DNA of 64,000 nt from an archaeon (GTDB lineage Archaea; Asgardarchaeota; Thorarchaeia; Thorarchaeales; Thorarchaeaceae). Each line of letters starts with the position of its first letter. The first letter of the stretch is position 1. Location: contig JAJRZD010000025.1 in assembly GCA_024275415.1 (NCBI GenBank), forward strand, positions 1-64,000. Reading direction: 5' to 3'. Positions 28,524 through 37,637 of this stretch are shown here, in pieces. The notes beneath the pieces are model-generated. The model had not been told where the DNA came from. It searched no databases and saw nothing but the letters and a program-made list of their open reading frames with translations. The position numbers were made by a program, and so were the translations under genes.

Positions 28524-29858
28524 ATGCTTGACGAAGCCGTGGATTTGCTTCAGAAGATGATTCGTAATAAATGCGTCAACCCACCGGGGGGAGAGATGAG
28601 AAACATCCTTACTGTCAGCGAGTACCTTGACAAATACGATGTCCCCTACGAAGTATTCGAGCCGACACCCGAAAGAGGGAATTTATTCGCTGAGATAACG
28701 GGCTCTGGGGGACGGCCGAGTCTGATGTTTGGTCCTTCACATGTGGATGTGGTTCCAGTAAACGACGAGAACAAGTGGGTCGTCCCACCGTTCGAGGGAG
28801 TCGTGAGGGACGGCTGTGTTTGGGGACGAGGTGCGTTGGATATGCTCTACTTCGTTGCAGCCCAGGCCGTGGTCTTTGCCAATCTACATTGTGAGGGATT
28901 TCAACCAAGAGGAACTCTCAAGCTTCTCATCGTGGCGGATGAAGAGTCAGCAGGCACAGTAGGTGCGAAGTGGATGGTGAACAACTATCCGGACAAGGTG
29001 CAGGTGGACTATCTGATAACCGAACAAGGGGGCGAACCTATTGAGAAAGACAAGATGGCGTATTGGATTGGTGAGAAAGGGATTGCATGGACACGCATCA
29101 CTTTCAGGGGCGAAGAGCAACATGGGAGCGCACCATACAAGAGCAACAATGCAGTTGTCAAGATGGCAGAAGCAATCAAAAGATTGACCGAGTATCAGCC
29201 GCCAAGGGACACGCAATTCATCAAGCCATTGATAGAAAGGCTCAACATCAGTTCATTGATGAAGAAGCTTGCGACCAGCACAAGCACCTTGCCGCGATTA
29301 TTGGACAGACTTAGCAATGACAATATGGGGATGGCAAGGTTCCTCCACGCACTCAGCCAGATGACAATATCACCGAATATTGCCAATGGCGGAACAAAAG
29401 TGAACGTTATCCCAAGCGAAGCTAGGATAGATGTGGACATCAGACTTCTCCCCGGACAGGACGAGAAGTATGCACACACACAAATTCGAAAGGCACTTGG
29501 TAATCTGGCACATGAAGCCGAGATAGACATAGTTCCAGCAGAAGAGGGAGGCGACACGCATCCAGGAACTTCAAGTGATGCTGAAACTCCCCTTGTCGAT
29601 ACGATGCGAGAGGTCGCAAAAGAACTGAAGGGAAGCCATATCGAGCTTGTACCAATGCTGTCAACTGGTGCCACGGATGCTAGGTTCTTCAGAGATGCCT
29701 TCGGGACACAGGCCTATGGATTTGCAATATCAGATGATGCGTTTGACCTCCAGACCATTCAGTCTCTGTTTCATGGTGACAATGAAAGAGTATCAATCGG
29801 TCAGATCGAGATGACATTGAAAGCATATCACGCTATCGCGACAAGATTCCTTTCCTGA
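28524..29858 (+). CDS. M20-family metallopeptidase/deacylase
   Basis: The 444-residue protein has the M20 set of metal ligands: His in PSHVDVVP, bridging Asp in WGRGALDM, catalytic Glu and ligand Glu in ADEESAGTVG, and a late His in SLFHGDNERV. A dimerisation domain sits in the middle (about 190-330), ending in WIGEKGIAWTRITF and later NGGTKVNVIPSEARIDVDIR. It should hydrolyse an amide such as a small peptide or an N-acyl amino acid with two zinc or cobalt ions. The ATG at 28524 follows GGAG by six nt; an upstream in-frame ATG at 28407 overlaps the preceding gene and is not favoured. Confidence 0.93.
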   Translation: MLDEAVDLLQKMIRNKCVNPPGGEMRNILTVSEYLDKYDVPYEVFEPTPERGNLFAEITGSGGRPSLMFGPSHVDVVPVNDENKWVVPPFEGVVRDGCVWGRGALDMLYFVAAQAVVFANLHCEGFQPRGTLKLLIVADEESAGTVGAKWMVNNYPDKVQVDYLITEQGGEPIEKDKMAYWIGEKGIAWTRITFRGEEQHGSAPYKSNNAVVKMAEAIKRLTEYQPPRDTQFIKPLIERLNISSLMKKLATSTSTLPRLLDRLSNDNMGMARFLHALSQMTISPNIANGGTKVNVIPSEARIDVDIRLLPGQDEKYAHTQIRKALGNLAHEAEIDIVPAEEGGDTHPGTSSDAETPLVDTMREVAKELKGSHIELVPMLSTGATDARFFRDAFGTQAYGFAISDDAFDLQTIQSLFHGDNERVSIGQIEMTLKAYHAIATRFLS

Positions 29859-29924
29859 AGTGGTCACTTTTTCCCACATCGCTAATATCCAGTGACCATA
29901 CTACATTAGTATTGGTGATAGGTA

Positions 29925-30317
29925 ATGAACGACGAATCAAATGACGTACCCAAAAAAGAGAAAGAGCACAAACCCACAGCTTCAGAGGATGCCGAGGAGT
30001 TACGTGAGATTGCCAAGGCACTTCCCGAGCTTTTTGATGCCCTCAACGAATCAATCCCGAAGATGATAAGTGGGATAATCGGAAGTGTGTATAGTCCAGA
30101 GGCCGCTGGTAATATGGGCTCGGCAGTCGGTGAGTTCTATTCGAAGCTGATCCAAGGGGGAATCCCGGAGGACGCAGCACTTGAGATGACAAAAAAATTC
30201 GTTGGAGCCCTTGACTTTGACAAGATCATCAGAATGGTGACAAGCGAAGTCGAAACTAATACATCAAAGAAGAAACGAAATAGAGATGATGAGTTAGACG
30301 ACAAGGATGATGATTAG
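29925..30317 (+). CDS. Small acidic helical protein, first of a two-gene unit
   Basis: The 130-residue protein is highly charged at both ends (N-terminal Lys/Glu, C-terminal KKKRNRDDELDDKDDD). The centre is helical with Gly/Ile-rich amphipathic segments (KMISGIIGSVYSPEAAG, then AVGEFYSKLIQGGIPEDAAL). There is no recognised domain. The stop is two bases before the ATG of the next gene, so translation is probably coupled. The IPEDAALEMTKKFV segment resembles the GLPRSLANDIARTY segment of that neighbour, hinting at related helical modules. Confidence 0.7.
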   Translation: MNDESNDVPKKEKEHKPTASEDAEELREIAKALPELFDALNESIPKMISGIIGSVYSPEAAGNMGSAVGEFYSKLIQGGIPEDAALEMTKKFVGALDFDKIIRMVTSEVETNTSKKKRNRDDELDDKDDD

Positions 30318-30319
30318 TC

Positions 30320-30580
30320 ATGCGGGCTCGCGCAGTCGGGTCATTGATTTGGACGACTTTCACTGGCACAACAAAGCTTGTTACGCGATTATATCTCGCT
30401 CTACGTCATTGTAGGAACATAGTAAAGAAGGGGAAAAAAGTATTCTACAATTCACTCATTGAATCAGGACTTCCTAGAAGCCTCGCAAATGATATCGCAC
30501 GAACTTACGCGCAATCAGGACTTGAACTGCTCAAGGTCAGAAGGATCATAAGAATAGCAAGGGATGCAGCGGATTTCTAG
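30320..30580 (+). CDS. Small basic helical protein, second of a two-gene unit
   Basis: The 86-residue product is basic (MRARAVGSLIWTTFTGTTKL) and predicted all-helical, with a segment (SGLPRSLANDIARTYAQSGL) similar in pattern to one in the preceding acidic protein. The pairing of an acidic and a basic protein with two-base spacing suggests they bind each other. Function is unknown. It is convergent with the universal stress protein gene, leaving 26 bp. Confidence 0.65.
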   Translation: MRARAVGSLIWTTFTGTTKLVTRLYLALRHCRNIVKKGKKVFYNSLIESGLPRSLANDIARTYAQSGLELLKVRRIIRIARDAADF

Positions 30581-30606
30581 CGCTGCACCTTACTCATCTT
30601 TGACGG

Positions 30607-31077
30607 CTATATGATAATGATTGGGCATTCAGTCCCTTCGACCACTCGTTCGGTTGCACTTCCCATATCCAAACGCTTGCCAGACTTTGGACCCCGAGAA
30701 CCCATCACCACAAGGTCGATATCCTTGTCATTCGTATGAAAGGCGATTCTTTCAGAAGGCCTACCTTCGTCAAGGATTATCTCCACATTCAGGTCGTACT
30801 TCTCAGCCGCCTTCTTGTAGCCCTCTAGAAGCCGTTGCCCATTCGCGATGTATTTCCGCTTGATGTCCTCTACATCAGTGTCAGTCATGAGAGCTATATG
30901 CTGAACTGATGGAAGCGGAACTACATGGATTATGTATAATGTCGAACCGGTCATCTCAGCCACCTCATATGCCACCGTAGCAGCTCTGCCAGCACGATCA
31001 CTCCCATCGACCGCAAGAAGGACTCGCTTTGACCTACAGAATATCCGCCCGGGTTCACAATAGAAAATGTTTTCCAT
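30607..31077 (-). CDS. Universal stress protein (UspA family)
   Basis: The 156-residue protein has the UspA fold: VLLAVDGSDRAGRA near the N-terminus and the ATP-binding G-2x-G-9x-G-S/T motif in VVMGSRGPKSGKRLDMGSAT, followed by the C-terminal strand CPIIII. It should bind ATP and act in a stress response as a dimer. The N-terminal extension of about 15 residues (MENIFYCEPGRIFCR) is longer than usual. The gene stands alone, divergent from the M29-like gene at 31296. Confidence 0.94.
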   Translation of the reverse strand: MENIFYCEPGRIFCRSKRVLLAVDGSDRAGRAATVAYEVAEMTGSTLYIIHVVPLPSVQHIALMTDTDVEDIKRKYIANGQRLLEGYKKAAEKYDLNVEIILDEGRPSERIAFHTNDKDIDLVVMGSRGPKSGKRLDMGSATERVVEGTECPIIII

Positions 31078-31295
31078 GATTTACAATAGTGAATTGTGGC
31101 TAAAGAAGTTAATGCTATGCGAGCTAGGACACAAAGAGCACTTTCGGACTACTTGTCCAATGATGTAACTTCTATAGATAGGACTCTTGGCAAGGCATAC
31201 GTAGACATATGTGAACGATAATCTTGCCTCTGAAACAGAGGTTGGAACGGAAGTTTCTAAAACAGGTTCTTTAGACTCTGAGTCAGGTGAATATC

Positions 31296-32309
31296 ATGGA
31301 TCCAAAGGACGCTGCAGCAAATGCTCTGCAATATGTACTAGAAGCTCGTCAGGGAGAATCAATCCTCATAGTGACAGATGATATACGAGAAGATATAGGT
31401 TCAGTCTTTGCTGAAGGGGCTCTTAATCTAGGTCTCTGGACAAGGATGCTTGTGCTTGAAACTGGCGAGAACAAATTCAGAACTGACCCACCCCCAGAAC
31501 TTGTTGAGATGATCAATTCACCTCATCAACCGGACATATTCATCAACACTCTGAGAGGTCCGGCTCAAGAAACACCCTTCCGCATCAGCATCATCAAGCT
31601 TGAAACGAGAAAGGGACGCTCTCGACTGGGACACTGTCCGGGAATCACAATGGACATGCTAACTGAGGGTGCGCTTGCATTGACGAAAGAAGAGCATACG
31701 ACAATGCAGGAAATGGCACGGGGGCTTCTGAACATACTGCGCGATACTGAAACAATCCATGTCACCTCACCATCAGGTAGCGACTTCACATTCAGCGTCA
31801 ATGGACGTACATGGTTCTCTGACACATATCTCAATTGGAAAGACATGAAATGGATGAACCTTCCCACAGGCGAGGTCATCGTGGGCCCTGTCGAAACGTC
31901 GATGGAAGGGACATTAGTCTGCGACCTTGCGGTTGGTGGTATAGGGCCTCTGCAAAGCCCTGTGACCATCATCACTGAGAAAGGGAAAGTGACTTCAATT
32001 GAATGTGATGACCTTCAAGTGCTGAAAATCATCCAAGACACTCAGGACACCGATGAGATGGCAAAGCACATCGGCGAGTTTGCATTTGGGTTGAATCCCA
32101 AGGCTCGTATTGTGCAGGAGTTCTTGGAGAGCGAGAAGGTCGGGAATACGATACATGTCGCTTTTGGGAACAACATGGATTATCCAGGGACTGTAACGAA
32201 CAATTCAGCAAATCACCAAGACTTTCTTGTGAGCAAGCCCACAGTCACTGCGAGATACGGTGATGGTAGCGAGCAGGTCATCATGAAAAACGGCCATTTC
32301 ATCAAGTGA
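31296..32309 (+). CDS. M29-like (aminopeptidase T/PepS family) metallopeptidase
   Basis: The 337-residue protein has the family's C-terminal metal region: NLPTGEVIVGPVE (Glu ligand), ETSMEGTLVCDLA, and later GEFAFGLNP with HVAFGNN and NHQDF. Members are dinuclear metal aminopeptidases without the usual HExxH motif. The first half is a Rossmann-like domain (ESILIVTDDIREDIGSVFAE). ATG 31296 is chosen because GGTGA lies five nt before it; a GTG three codons earlier overlaps that site. The last His/Asp ligands look present but I have not aligned them. Confidence 0.85.
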   Translation: MDPKDAAANALQYVLEARQGESILIVTDDIREDIGSVFAEGALNLGLWTRMLVLETGENKFRTDPPPELVEMINSPHQPDIFINTLRGPAQETPFRISIIKLETRKGRSRLGHCPGITMDMLTEGALALTKEEHTTMQEMARGLLNILRDTETIHVTSPSGSDFTFSVNGRTWFSDTYLNWKDMKWMNLPTGEVIVGPVETSMEGTLVCDLAVGGIGPLQSPVTIITEKGKVTSIECDDLQVLKIIQDTQDTDEMAKHIGEFAFGLNPKARIVQEFLESEKVGNTIHVAFGNNMDYPGTVTNNSANHQDFLVSKPTVTARYGDGSEQVIMKNGHFIK

Positions 32310-32457
32310 ATCATATAATGAGCAAGACTTAGGATATCATGATTCGCGAATGGATTCACCAGAACTATATTAAACTGGATCGGCTTGTTGTGGGATAAAT
32401 GTCAAAAAAGCGAATACTTTTTTGATAGGGATTCGAAACGATCAGACGGTGGTCAAC

Positions 32458-32934
32458 TTGCATAGAATCACAAAATACATCCTGCTCGCATTCATCCTTG
32501 TGATGGTGGTGATATTCATCCCACCGCGAGCTGAAGCAGGTAACGATATTCAAGTGAATATGTGGGAAGCATATTATGCAGACGCAGACAACGATGGAGC
32601 CGCTGATGATATCGTGGTCAAGTACAACATCACTATTCCGTTCAACACAGGGGATAAATATACTATCGAGCTTTATTGCAAGCTCATCTTGCCGTCGGGC
32701 GCCGAGTATATTCACGAGGTGGCAATTGTAACCACGGCCGAAAGCACTGTCACACAATATTGGTTCAATGCTGCCTCCGAGTCTGGATGGTATACATATT
32801 CTGTATATGCATATACTATTGACTCGAGTCTTAATCCAGGATATAATGAAATCATATTTGATCCGCCGGGAGGAGATCCTGGAGACCCCCTTGTTGACAC
32901 AACTGTAATAGGTACAACTGAATCGCAGGGTTAA
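32458..32934 (+). CDS. Small secreted or membrane-tethered protein, unknown function
   Basis: The 158-residue product has a signal peptide or anchor (MHRITKYILLAFILVMVVIF) and a beta-rich domain starting AGNDIQVNMWEAYYADADND. The DADNDGAADDI segment resembles a calcium-binding loop. The C-terminus is Gly/Pro/Asp-rich (PPGGDPGDPLVDT). The start is taken as a TTG at 32458, five nt after GGTGG; TTG 32422 is possible. It lies 40 bp before a regulator gene on the same strand. Confidence 0.6.
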   Translation: MHRITKYILLAFILVMVVIFIPPRAEAGNDIQVNMWEAYYADADNDGAADDIVVKYNITIPFNTGDKYTIELYCKLILPSGAEYIHEVAIVTTAESTVTQYWFNAASESGWYTYSVYAYTIDSSLNPGYNEIIFDPPGGDPGDPLVDTTVIGTTESQG

Positions 32935-32977
32935 GGGGAGGATTACCTTCAGAACAATCTCAGAAGACTTCTTCACA

Positions 32978-34075
32978 TTGTTAGTGGCAATTCAGGAAGA
33001 GCCATTGGCAACGATAGACCAGCTTGCAGAAAAAACAGGGATATCAAAGCCAACCGTTGCAAAAAGATTGAAACTTCTAGAAGGTAATCTGCCAAAAGAA
33101 CGCGTTGGAAATCATCCTGAGGGGCGGTACTTCACGGTGACTCCAAAGATTAACAATAAGGCGATTGGCCTAGAGTACTTTGGGGTGATATGTGAGATTT
33201 CAAAGGCAGGTGATATTAAGAGGATCGAGAAGCTTGTCGATGTACATCCATACACACAGTATAGGGCACGGTGTTTCGGAAAACAGAATGGCTTGTTCCT
33301 GCAGTTCAGGATACCAGCTGGTACAAAACCTCTGCTCATTGAACTCTTGGACGAGCTTCAAAACATGAATTATCTGGGAGGATATACCCAGCTCCCTCCA
33401 GAGAAAGAACCACCTGTGTACACAACTCTTTCCATAAAGGGATGGAACCCAACGAAGATGAGTTGGGATTTCGACTGGGATAGATGGCTTGAATCAAAGA
33501 TACGAAAGCGAGATGTAATCATAGAGAAACAGAAAGGCAATGCATTAGAATGGATAATGAAAAAAGATGTGCATATCATCCATGAGGTCATGGGAGGTGC
33601 CCGGAGGAAGAACTTGGAAATTATCCAAGCACTCAACCGAAAAGGCGTTGATATCACCCCTCAGACCTTCAGTAGAAGATACAAGATGATACAACAAGAA
33701 TGCTTCAATGGATATCGTACAAATTTCGACCCTACTATCTTTGATGTCTACAATTCTGTGATAATCACTGGCAATGGTGACAGGAAATGCCTGAGAAACC
33801 TTCGGGACAGGTTGGTATCGAACCCTATCCCATTCGCGTCAACTCTGAGGGTTTCTGATGACCATTTGTTTTGGTATTTGAGGCTTCAATCGCTCCACCT
33901 TTCCAATGTCCTTGCTCGCCTTCATGGAGCATTGGACGATATGTCAGTGTATGTCCTCGATTACTCAAGCTCATTGGCATACTACGTCTGGCCAGAGGCT
34001 TTTGATGGAGAACAGCGTAGGTGGAAAACAGGACACGCCTTCATCGTAGACGAGCCGTTGAATGCTATCAAATGA
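32978..34075 (+). CDS. Winged-helix regulator with two HTH regions, uncertain start
   Basis: The 365-residue protein starts inside a winged-helix domain (TIDQLAEKTGISKPTVAKRL) with a wing (RVGNHPEGRYFTVTP). A beta-rich effector-like region follows (about 65-150, Lrp/RAM-like in pattern). A second helix-turn-helix-like region is near 205-245 (ALNRKGVDITPQTFSRRYKM), then another alpha/beta segment. The first standard start codon (TTG 32978) truncates helix 1, and no ribosome site precedes it. The frame is open upstream, and GGGGAGG (32935-32941) lies directly before an ATT at 32942 and 15 nt before an ATC at 32957; a rare start codon is possible. It probably regulates transcription. Confidence 0.75.
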   Translation: MLVAIQEEPLATIDQLAEKTGISKPTVAKRLKLLEGNLPKERVGNHPEGRYFTVTPKINNKAIGLEYFGVICEISKAGDIKRIEKLVDVHPYTQYRARCFGKQNGLFLQFRIPAGTKPLLIELLDELQNMNYLGGYTQLPPEKEPPVYTTLSIKGWNPTKMSWDFDWDRWLESKIRKRDVIIEKQKGNALEWIMKKDVHIIHEVMGGARRKNLEIIQALNRKGVDITPQTFSRRYKMIQQECFNGYRTNFDPTIFDVYNSVIITGNGDRKCLRNLRDRLVSNPIPFASTLRVSDDHLFWYLRLQSLHLSNVLARLHGALDDMSVYVLDYSSSLAYYVWPEAFDGEQRRWKTGHAFIVDEPLNAIK

Positions 34076-34124
34076 ACAGATTCCACCCACATGATATATC
34101 TTCAAGTCAACACATTGCAGACCC

Positions 34125-35258
34125 ATGGACGTTTCAGAGATAGACTCACCTGCATTATTGATTGATATGAAGAAGCTTGAGAGAAACATTGAAACCATGG
34201 CTTCAAAGGCAAGGACATTCAGTGTTTCCCTTAGGCCACATGTAAAGACTCACAAGTGCATTGAGATAGCAAGGATGCAAGAAGAGTATGGGTGTAGGGG
34301 AATCACTGTGTCGACTCTTGGTGAAGCAGAGGTGTTCGCAAGAGCTGGCTTTTCCGATATGACATATGCAGTTCCGCTTGAACCATCGAAGATTCCACGG
34401 CTTCTCAGTCTTCTTGACAAGGTTTCTGTAACGGCTATCGTTGATAATCCACAAATCGTCCCACAGCTAGATGTTGCTGTGAGAAAGACAGGTCTGGAGA
34501 TTGATGTCCTCATCAAGGTGGACATGGGATACCATCGGTGCGGGGTTGATCCTAGCAGTAACGGTGCTGTATCGCTGGTAGAAAAGGTGGTATTATCGCC
34601 AAGTCTTAACTTCAGAGGCATCCTTACACACGCCGGTAATTCCTATTCGTGTCAGACAAAAGAATGCATCCAGGACATCGCCAAGCAAGAACAGGAAAAA
34701 ATGGTGTCATTCGCAAGTTTGCTGTCTAGACAAAGTACTGAGTTGACACCTGAAATTGTTAGCATCGGATCTACGCCAACAATTACCTTATGTGAAGATA
34801 TCATCTCAGGAATAACAGAAGTCCGTCCAGGGAACTACGCGTACTTTGACTACACTCAAGTACTGCTGGGTTCCTGTCAGGTCGCGGACTGTGCGCTGAC
34901 GGTTCATTCTAGGATCACTGGCACATATCAGGGGAGAGCCATCATCGATGCGGGAGCAACATCCCTTTCCAGGGACAATGGTCCAATTCATATAGAACCT
35001 GACTGCGGATATGGGAAATTATTCAGCGACTATGAGGAATCACAACTGGACACACACTGCAAGTTAGAGTCGCTTTCACAGGAACATGGGAAGGTGACTT
35101 TCGAGTCCGGATCCCACCTATCCTCTTTGAGCGTGGGCGACCCGGTGCGGATTCTGCCGAACCACTCGTGCCTCACAAACAACCTCTTCAGAAAGGCATA
35201 CGTCGTCAGTGACGACAATGTCATTGGCATATGGGACATCCATTCTGGGCATACTTAG
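34125..35258 (+). CDS. D-serine dehydratase/D-threonine aldolase-like PLP enzyme
   Basis: The 377-residue fold-type III PLP enzyme has the alanine-racemase-like barrel with Lys41 in RPHVKTHK as the PLP lysine, and a C-terminal metal site at His347 and Cys349 (LPNHSCLTNN), the ligand pair used by eukaryotic-type zinc D-serine dehydratases. It should remove ammonia from D-serine or cleave D-threonine/D-3-hydroxyamino acids. Length fits the family. It converges on a small membrane protein gene with a 4-bp stop overlap (TTAG). D-serine dehydratase and D-threonine aldolase cannot be told apart by eye. Confidence 0.9.
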   Translation: MDVSEIDSPALLIDMKKLERNIETMASKARTFSVSLRPHVKTHKCIEIARMQEEYGCRGITVSTLGEAEVFARAGFSDMTYAVPLEPSKIPRLLSLLDKVSVTAIVDNPQIVPQLDVAVRKTGLEIDVLIKVDMGYHRCGVDPSSNGAVSLVEKVVLSPSLNFRGILTHAGNSYSCQTKECIQDIAKQEQEKMVSFASLLSRQSTELTPEIVSIGSTPTITLCEDIISGITEVRPGNYAYFDYTQVLLGSCQVADCALTVHSRITGTYQGRAIIDAGATSLSRDNGPIHIEPDCGYGKLFSDYEESQLDTHCKLESLSQEHGKVTFESGSHLSSLSVGDPVRILPNHSCLTNNLFRKAYVVSDDNVIGIWDIHSGHT

Positions 35259-35599
35259 CCCGTGCGTGATTGTCCGGGGACTCGAGGATAGTGCTCCACT
35301 ATCTCCCGTTCGTGATGGTGTTCGTCTTTAATGTGTGCAATAGGCATACTCTCTTCTAGGAGTGGCATCTCCGTAATCTCGTTCTCCTCATCGACAAGCG
35401 GTACGTCAGTCACAGTTCGAGTGATCAACCAGACAGCGGATGCGAGTTCCGGTAGAACCATAATGCCCCAGACAATGGCCGCAGCATAGATAGTCGCATC
35501 AGAAGACATCACGGCAGCGCGAAAGACAACAAAGGTCATCACACATGAGAATACGAACAGCAAGCCACTCGTAATCTTGGTGGAACGCGATATACCCAA
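35255..35599 (-). CDS. Small two-helix membrane protein
   Basis: The 114-residue product has two hydrophobic helices (SGLLFVFSCVMTFVVFRAAV and IYAAAIVWGIMVLPELASAV), then an acidic and His-rich soluble tail (HIKDEHHHEREIVEHYPRV). The His cluster could bind metal. It shares its stop codon region with the D-serine dehydratase-like gene. No family recognised. Confidence 0.68.
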   Translation of the reverse strand: MGISRSTKITSGLLFVFSCVMTFVVFRAAVMSSDATIYAAAIVWGIMVLPELASAVWLITRTVTDVPLVDEENEITEMPLLEESMPIAHIKDEHHHEREIVEHYPRVPGQSRTG

Positions 35600-35797
35600 T
35601 TCCTACACCTATGTCATATAGGGAATCATACCTAGAAATACCTTGTGCAAGACTTCTTAACGGATAATGTATATAACAAAGAACGCAGGATGTGTGTTTC
35701 GAAGCTGGTTTGCCACAGAATAACTTAATTAGTGAGAAACACACAATTCGAAAAGCAGACCTTATGGGCAAAATGGACTAAAAGGACGTAATAGGCG

Positions 35798-36214
35798 ATG
35801 GTTATAGATAGAGAGGGTGCAACCTCAGCAATAATCTTGCATTTCAGGCCTGGAGAGCCTGTCGAGTTCCCGGCGGAGTTTGTAGCCGACATCAAAGAGA
35901 AAGCAGCACTGACTGTCATGCATCACAAGGATCGCGTCATGAAGATATTCCCCGTAGCGTCAGATGACATCTACCTCTTGCGGATCGAAATCAGCGACTT
36001 GTCGCGCAATTTCCTCAAGAGCTTGAACTTCGCCTTCAATGACGCCAAGCTGAGTGATATCATCTTCACGACCGGCGTATGTTTACGTGGTGAGAAGTGC
36101 TTCTATGAATGCTACTTCGTTCCAGATCAGCTTGTAGTATCACTACAAGAACTGGAAGAAAGTCTTCAGAAAATCCCCGGCGTGTCAAGGGTTGTTCTGA
36201 GAAAGGTTTCCTAG
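35798..36214 (+). CDS. Small alpha/beta protein, possible ACT-like ligand-binding domain
   Basis: The 138-residue protein has an N-terminal strand region (SAIILHFRPGEPVEFPAEFV) and a C-terminal 70-residue beta-alpha-beta-beta-alpha-beta unit (YLLRIEISDLSRNFLKSLNF through LEESLQKIPGVSRVVLRKV). That pattern fits ACT-type regulatory domains that bind small ligands. The CLRGEKCFYECYF cluster is unusual. It stands alone, 400 bp from the next gene. Confidence 0.68.
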   Translation: MVIDREGATSAIILHFRPGEPVEFPAEFVADIKEKAALTVMHHKDRVMKIFPVASDDIYLLRIEISDLSRNFLKSLNFAFNDAKLSDIIFTTGVCLRGEKCFYECYFVPDQLVVSLQELEESLQKIPGVSRVVLRKVS

Positions 36215-36620
36215 GCTATATTCACGAGGAGGAGTATCGCAAAGGACCTTTTAGCCAAGAGTGACCCAGATAGATGACTACTGGATTATCCAAATGTCAT
36301 CTATCCGACTTTTACTTTTTGGTGTCGAGGGCAATTGTGGTAGAGGTTGATTAGCAGGACAATAGTTCAATGTGCAGACTGACCTACCACAATATTGGTG
36401 GGAGAATCAATCTCATCGTCATTACAGATAACCAATGGGATCTGGTACTACAATATACACAAACAACATAGGCGGGATCGAGGAAAGAGTCTATACTGAA
36501 CCTCATCCGAGTGATGTTTCGTGTGTTTCAATAATCTATAGGTTATGTAGTGTACATTCTCTGTGGATTCATTTTTAGTACTTGGAATTCTAACTGTGTC
36601 TATTGATAAATGGCCAAATG
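36215..36620. other. 406-bp gap without a supportable gene, with one inverted repeat
   Basis: No frame with a start, ribosome site and reasonable composition is seen here. A perfect 10-bp inverted repeat, ATTGTGGTAG (36334-36343) and CTACCACAAT (36384-36393), encloses 40 bp. The gap lies between an ACT-like gene and an AT-richer gene, both ending at it, so the repeat could be a terminator or a remnant element end. Confidence 0.4.
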
Positions 36621-37556
36621 TTATGCAGGGCTAGCTATGTTCCATACTGCTCCAGGAGGTAGTTTTGTTTGTTGTATTTCGAAGATTCTATTTCTAACAT
36701 CTTTTGTGCCGTGGTAATAAGACTCGGTCTTTTCAATAACGTCATGGTCATACAATTTCCTTAGTGCATTAAACAATGCAGGAGCGGAGATTTCAGAACG
36801 GTATTCCAAACGGTATTCTTTGAGGAGTGTTCTTTTATCGCGTAACACAGAGTTTCTCATGTAAAGCTCGGGGTAATATACGATATTTCCTGTTCGAATC
36901 AGACGTTGCAAGGTTGTTGTTCCTATTACATCTCTAAGGAAATCATATCTTTTTGAAAGGACAACCCCGAAGACTTTTTTCATGAGATCTTTAGTTTTTA
37001 GGTATCCAAAGTTCTTCAGGAGTGAAATCAGAGTGTTTCCTGATGTATATTTTCCCCCATGTTTTCGGATGAGCCTTAGTTCATCTAGTAGAGTGAGGTA
37101 CAAGTCAGAGTGACTACTTCGGATATCACGAGGTCTGATATAGTCTTCTTCAATAAGGTATGTAATAATCTCAGAGATTGGGTTTAGCGAATATGCGACT
37201 TCTGGGAGTTCTGCTAATTTGTCGGCTGTGGCGGCAACCACTAATTCCTCAACGTGATTACGCCACATATCGAGAAAAGTTTCTAATTGTCGGGTAGCAT
37301 TATCGTCGGAGGTGGTCAATTCGGGAACCAGATGGAATCTGTTATCGAATACTACATAGCCAAGAACACTTACTTTCATAAAACGTATCAATTTTGATGA
37401 TTTTTTATCATCTCTGATGAAGACTGGATAATCGGATCTTAGACGCGAAACCCATAGTTTCTTTTCTTTGTTAAATTCTGGCGGATCGTGAAGGATAAGA
37501 TTACCGTAATTTCTAATGATGTAATGATCAATTATCTCTTTACTCAATAGTTTCAT
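36621..37556 (-). CDS. Unrecognised 311-residue protein with possible winged-helix C-terminus, AT-richer than neighbours
   Basis: It starts MKLLSKEIIDHYIIRNYGNL. The N-terminal part is mixed (NKEKKLWVSRLRSDYPVFIR), the middle helical, and the C-terminal 70 residues (ISAPALFNALRKLYDHDVIE then a charged wing-like stretch) look like a winged helix. The DNA is visibly richer in A/T and in codons such as TTT and ATT than flanking genes, which suggests later acquisition. The ATG at 37556 touches its GGAGG; a TTG three codons later (37547) has ideal nine-nt spacing and may be the true start. Confidence 0.68.
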   Translation of the reverse strand: MKLLSKEIIDHYIIRNYGNLILHDPPEFNKEKKLWVSRLRSDYPVFIRDDKKSSKLIRFMKVSVLGYVVFDNRFHLVPELTTSDDNATRQLETFLDMWRNHVEELVVAATADKLAELPEVAYSLNPISEIITYLIEEDYIRPRDIRSSHSDLYLTLLDELRLIRKHGGKYTSGNTLISLLKNFGYLKTKDLMKKVFGVVLSKRYDFLRDVIGTTTLQRLIRTGNIVYYPELYMRNSVLRDKRTLLKEYRLEYRSEISAPALFNALRKLYDHDVIEKTESYYHGTKDVRNRIFEIQQTKLPPGAVWNIASPA

Positions 37557-37637
37557 CCTCCGATATGTAAGGTCTTAAATCCGTTGCCATTTCTATTTTG
37601 AAGTGAACAAAGTAATTGTATATTGCCTTCCATTCAT

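Noticed and set aside
29195-29674. Minus-strand frame within the M20 gene
   Set aside because: Antisense to conserved M20 residues and without initiation signals.
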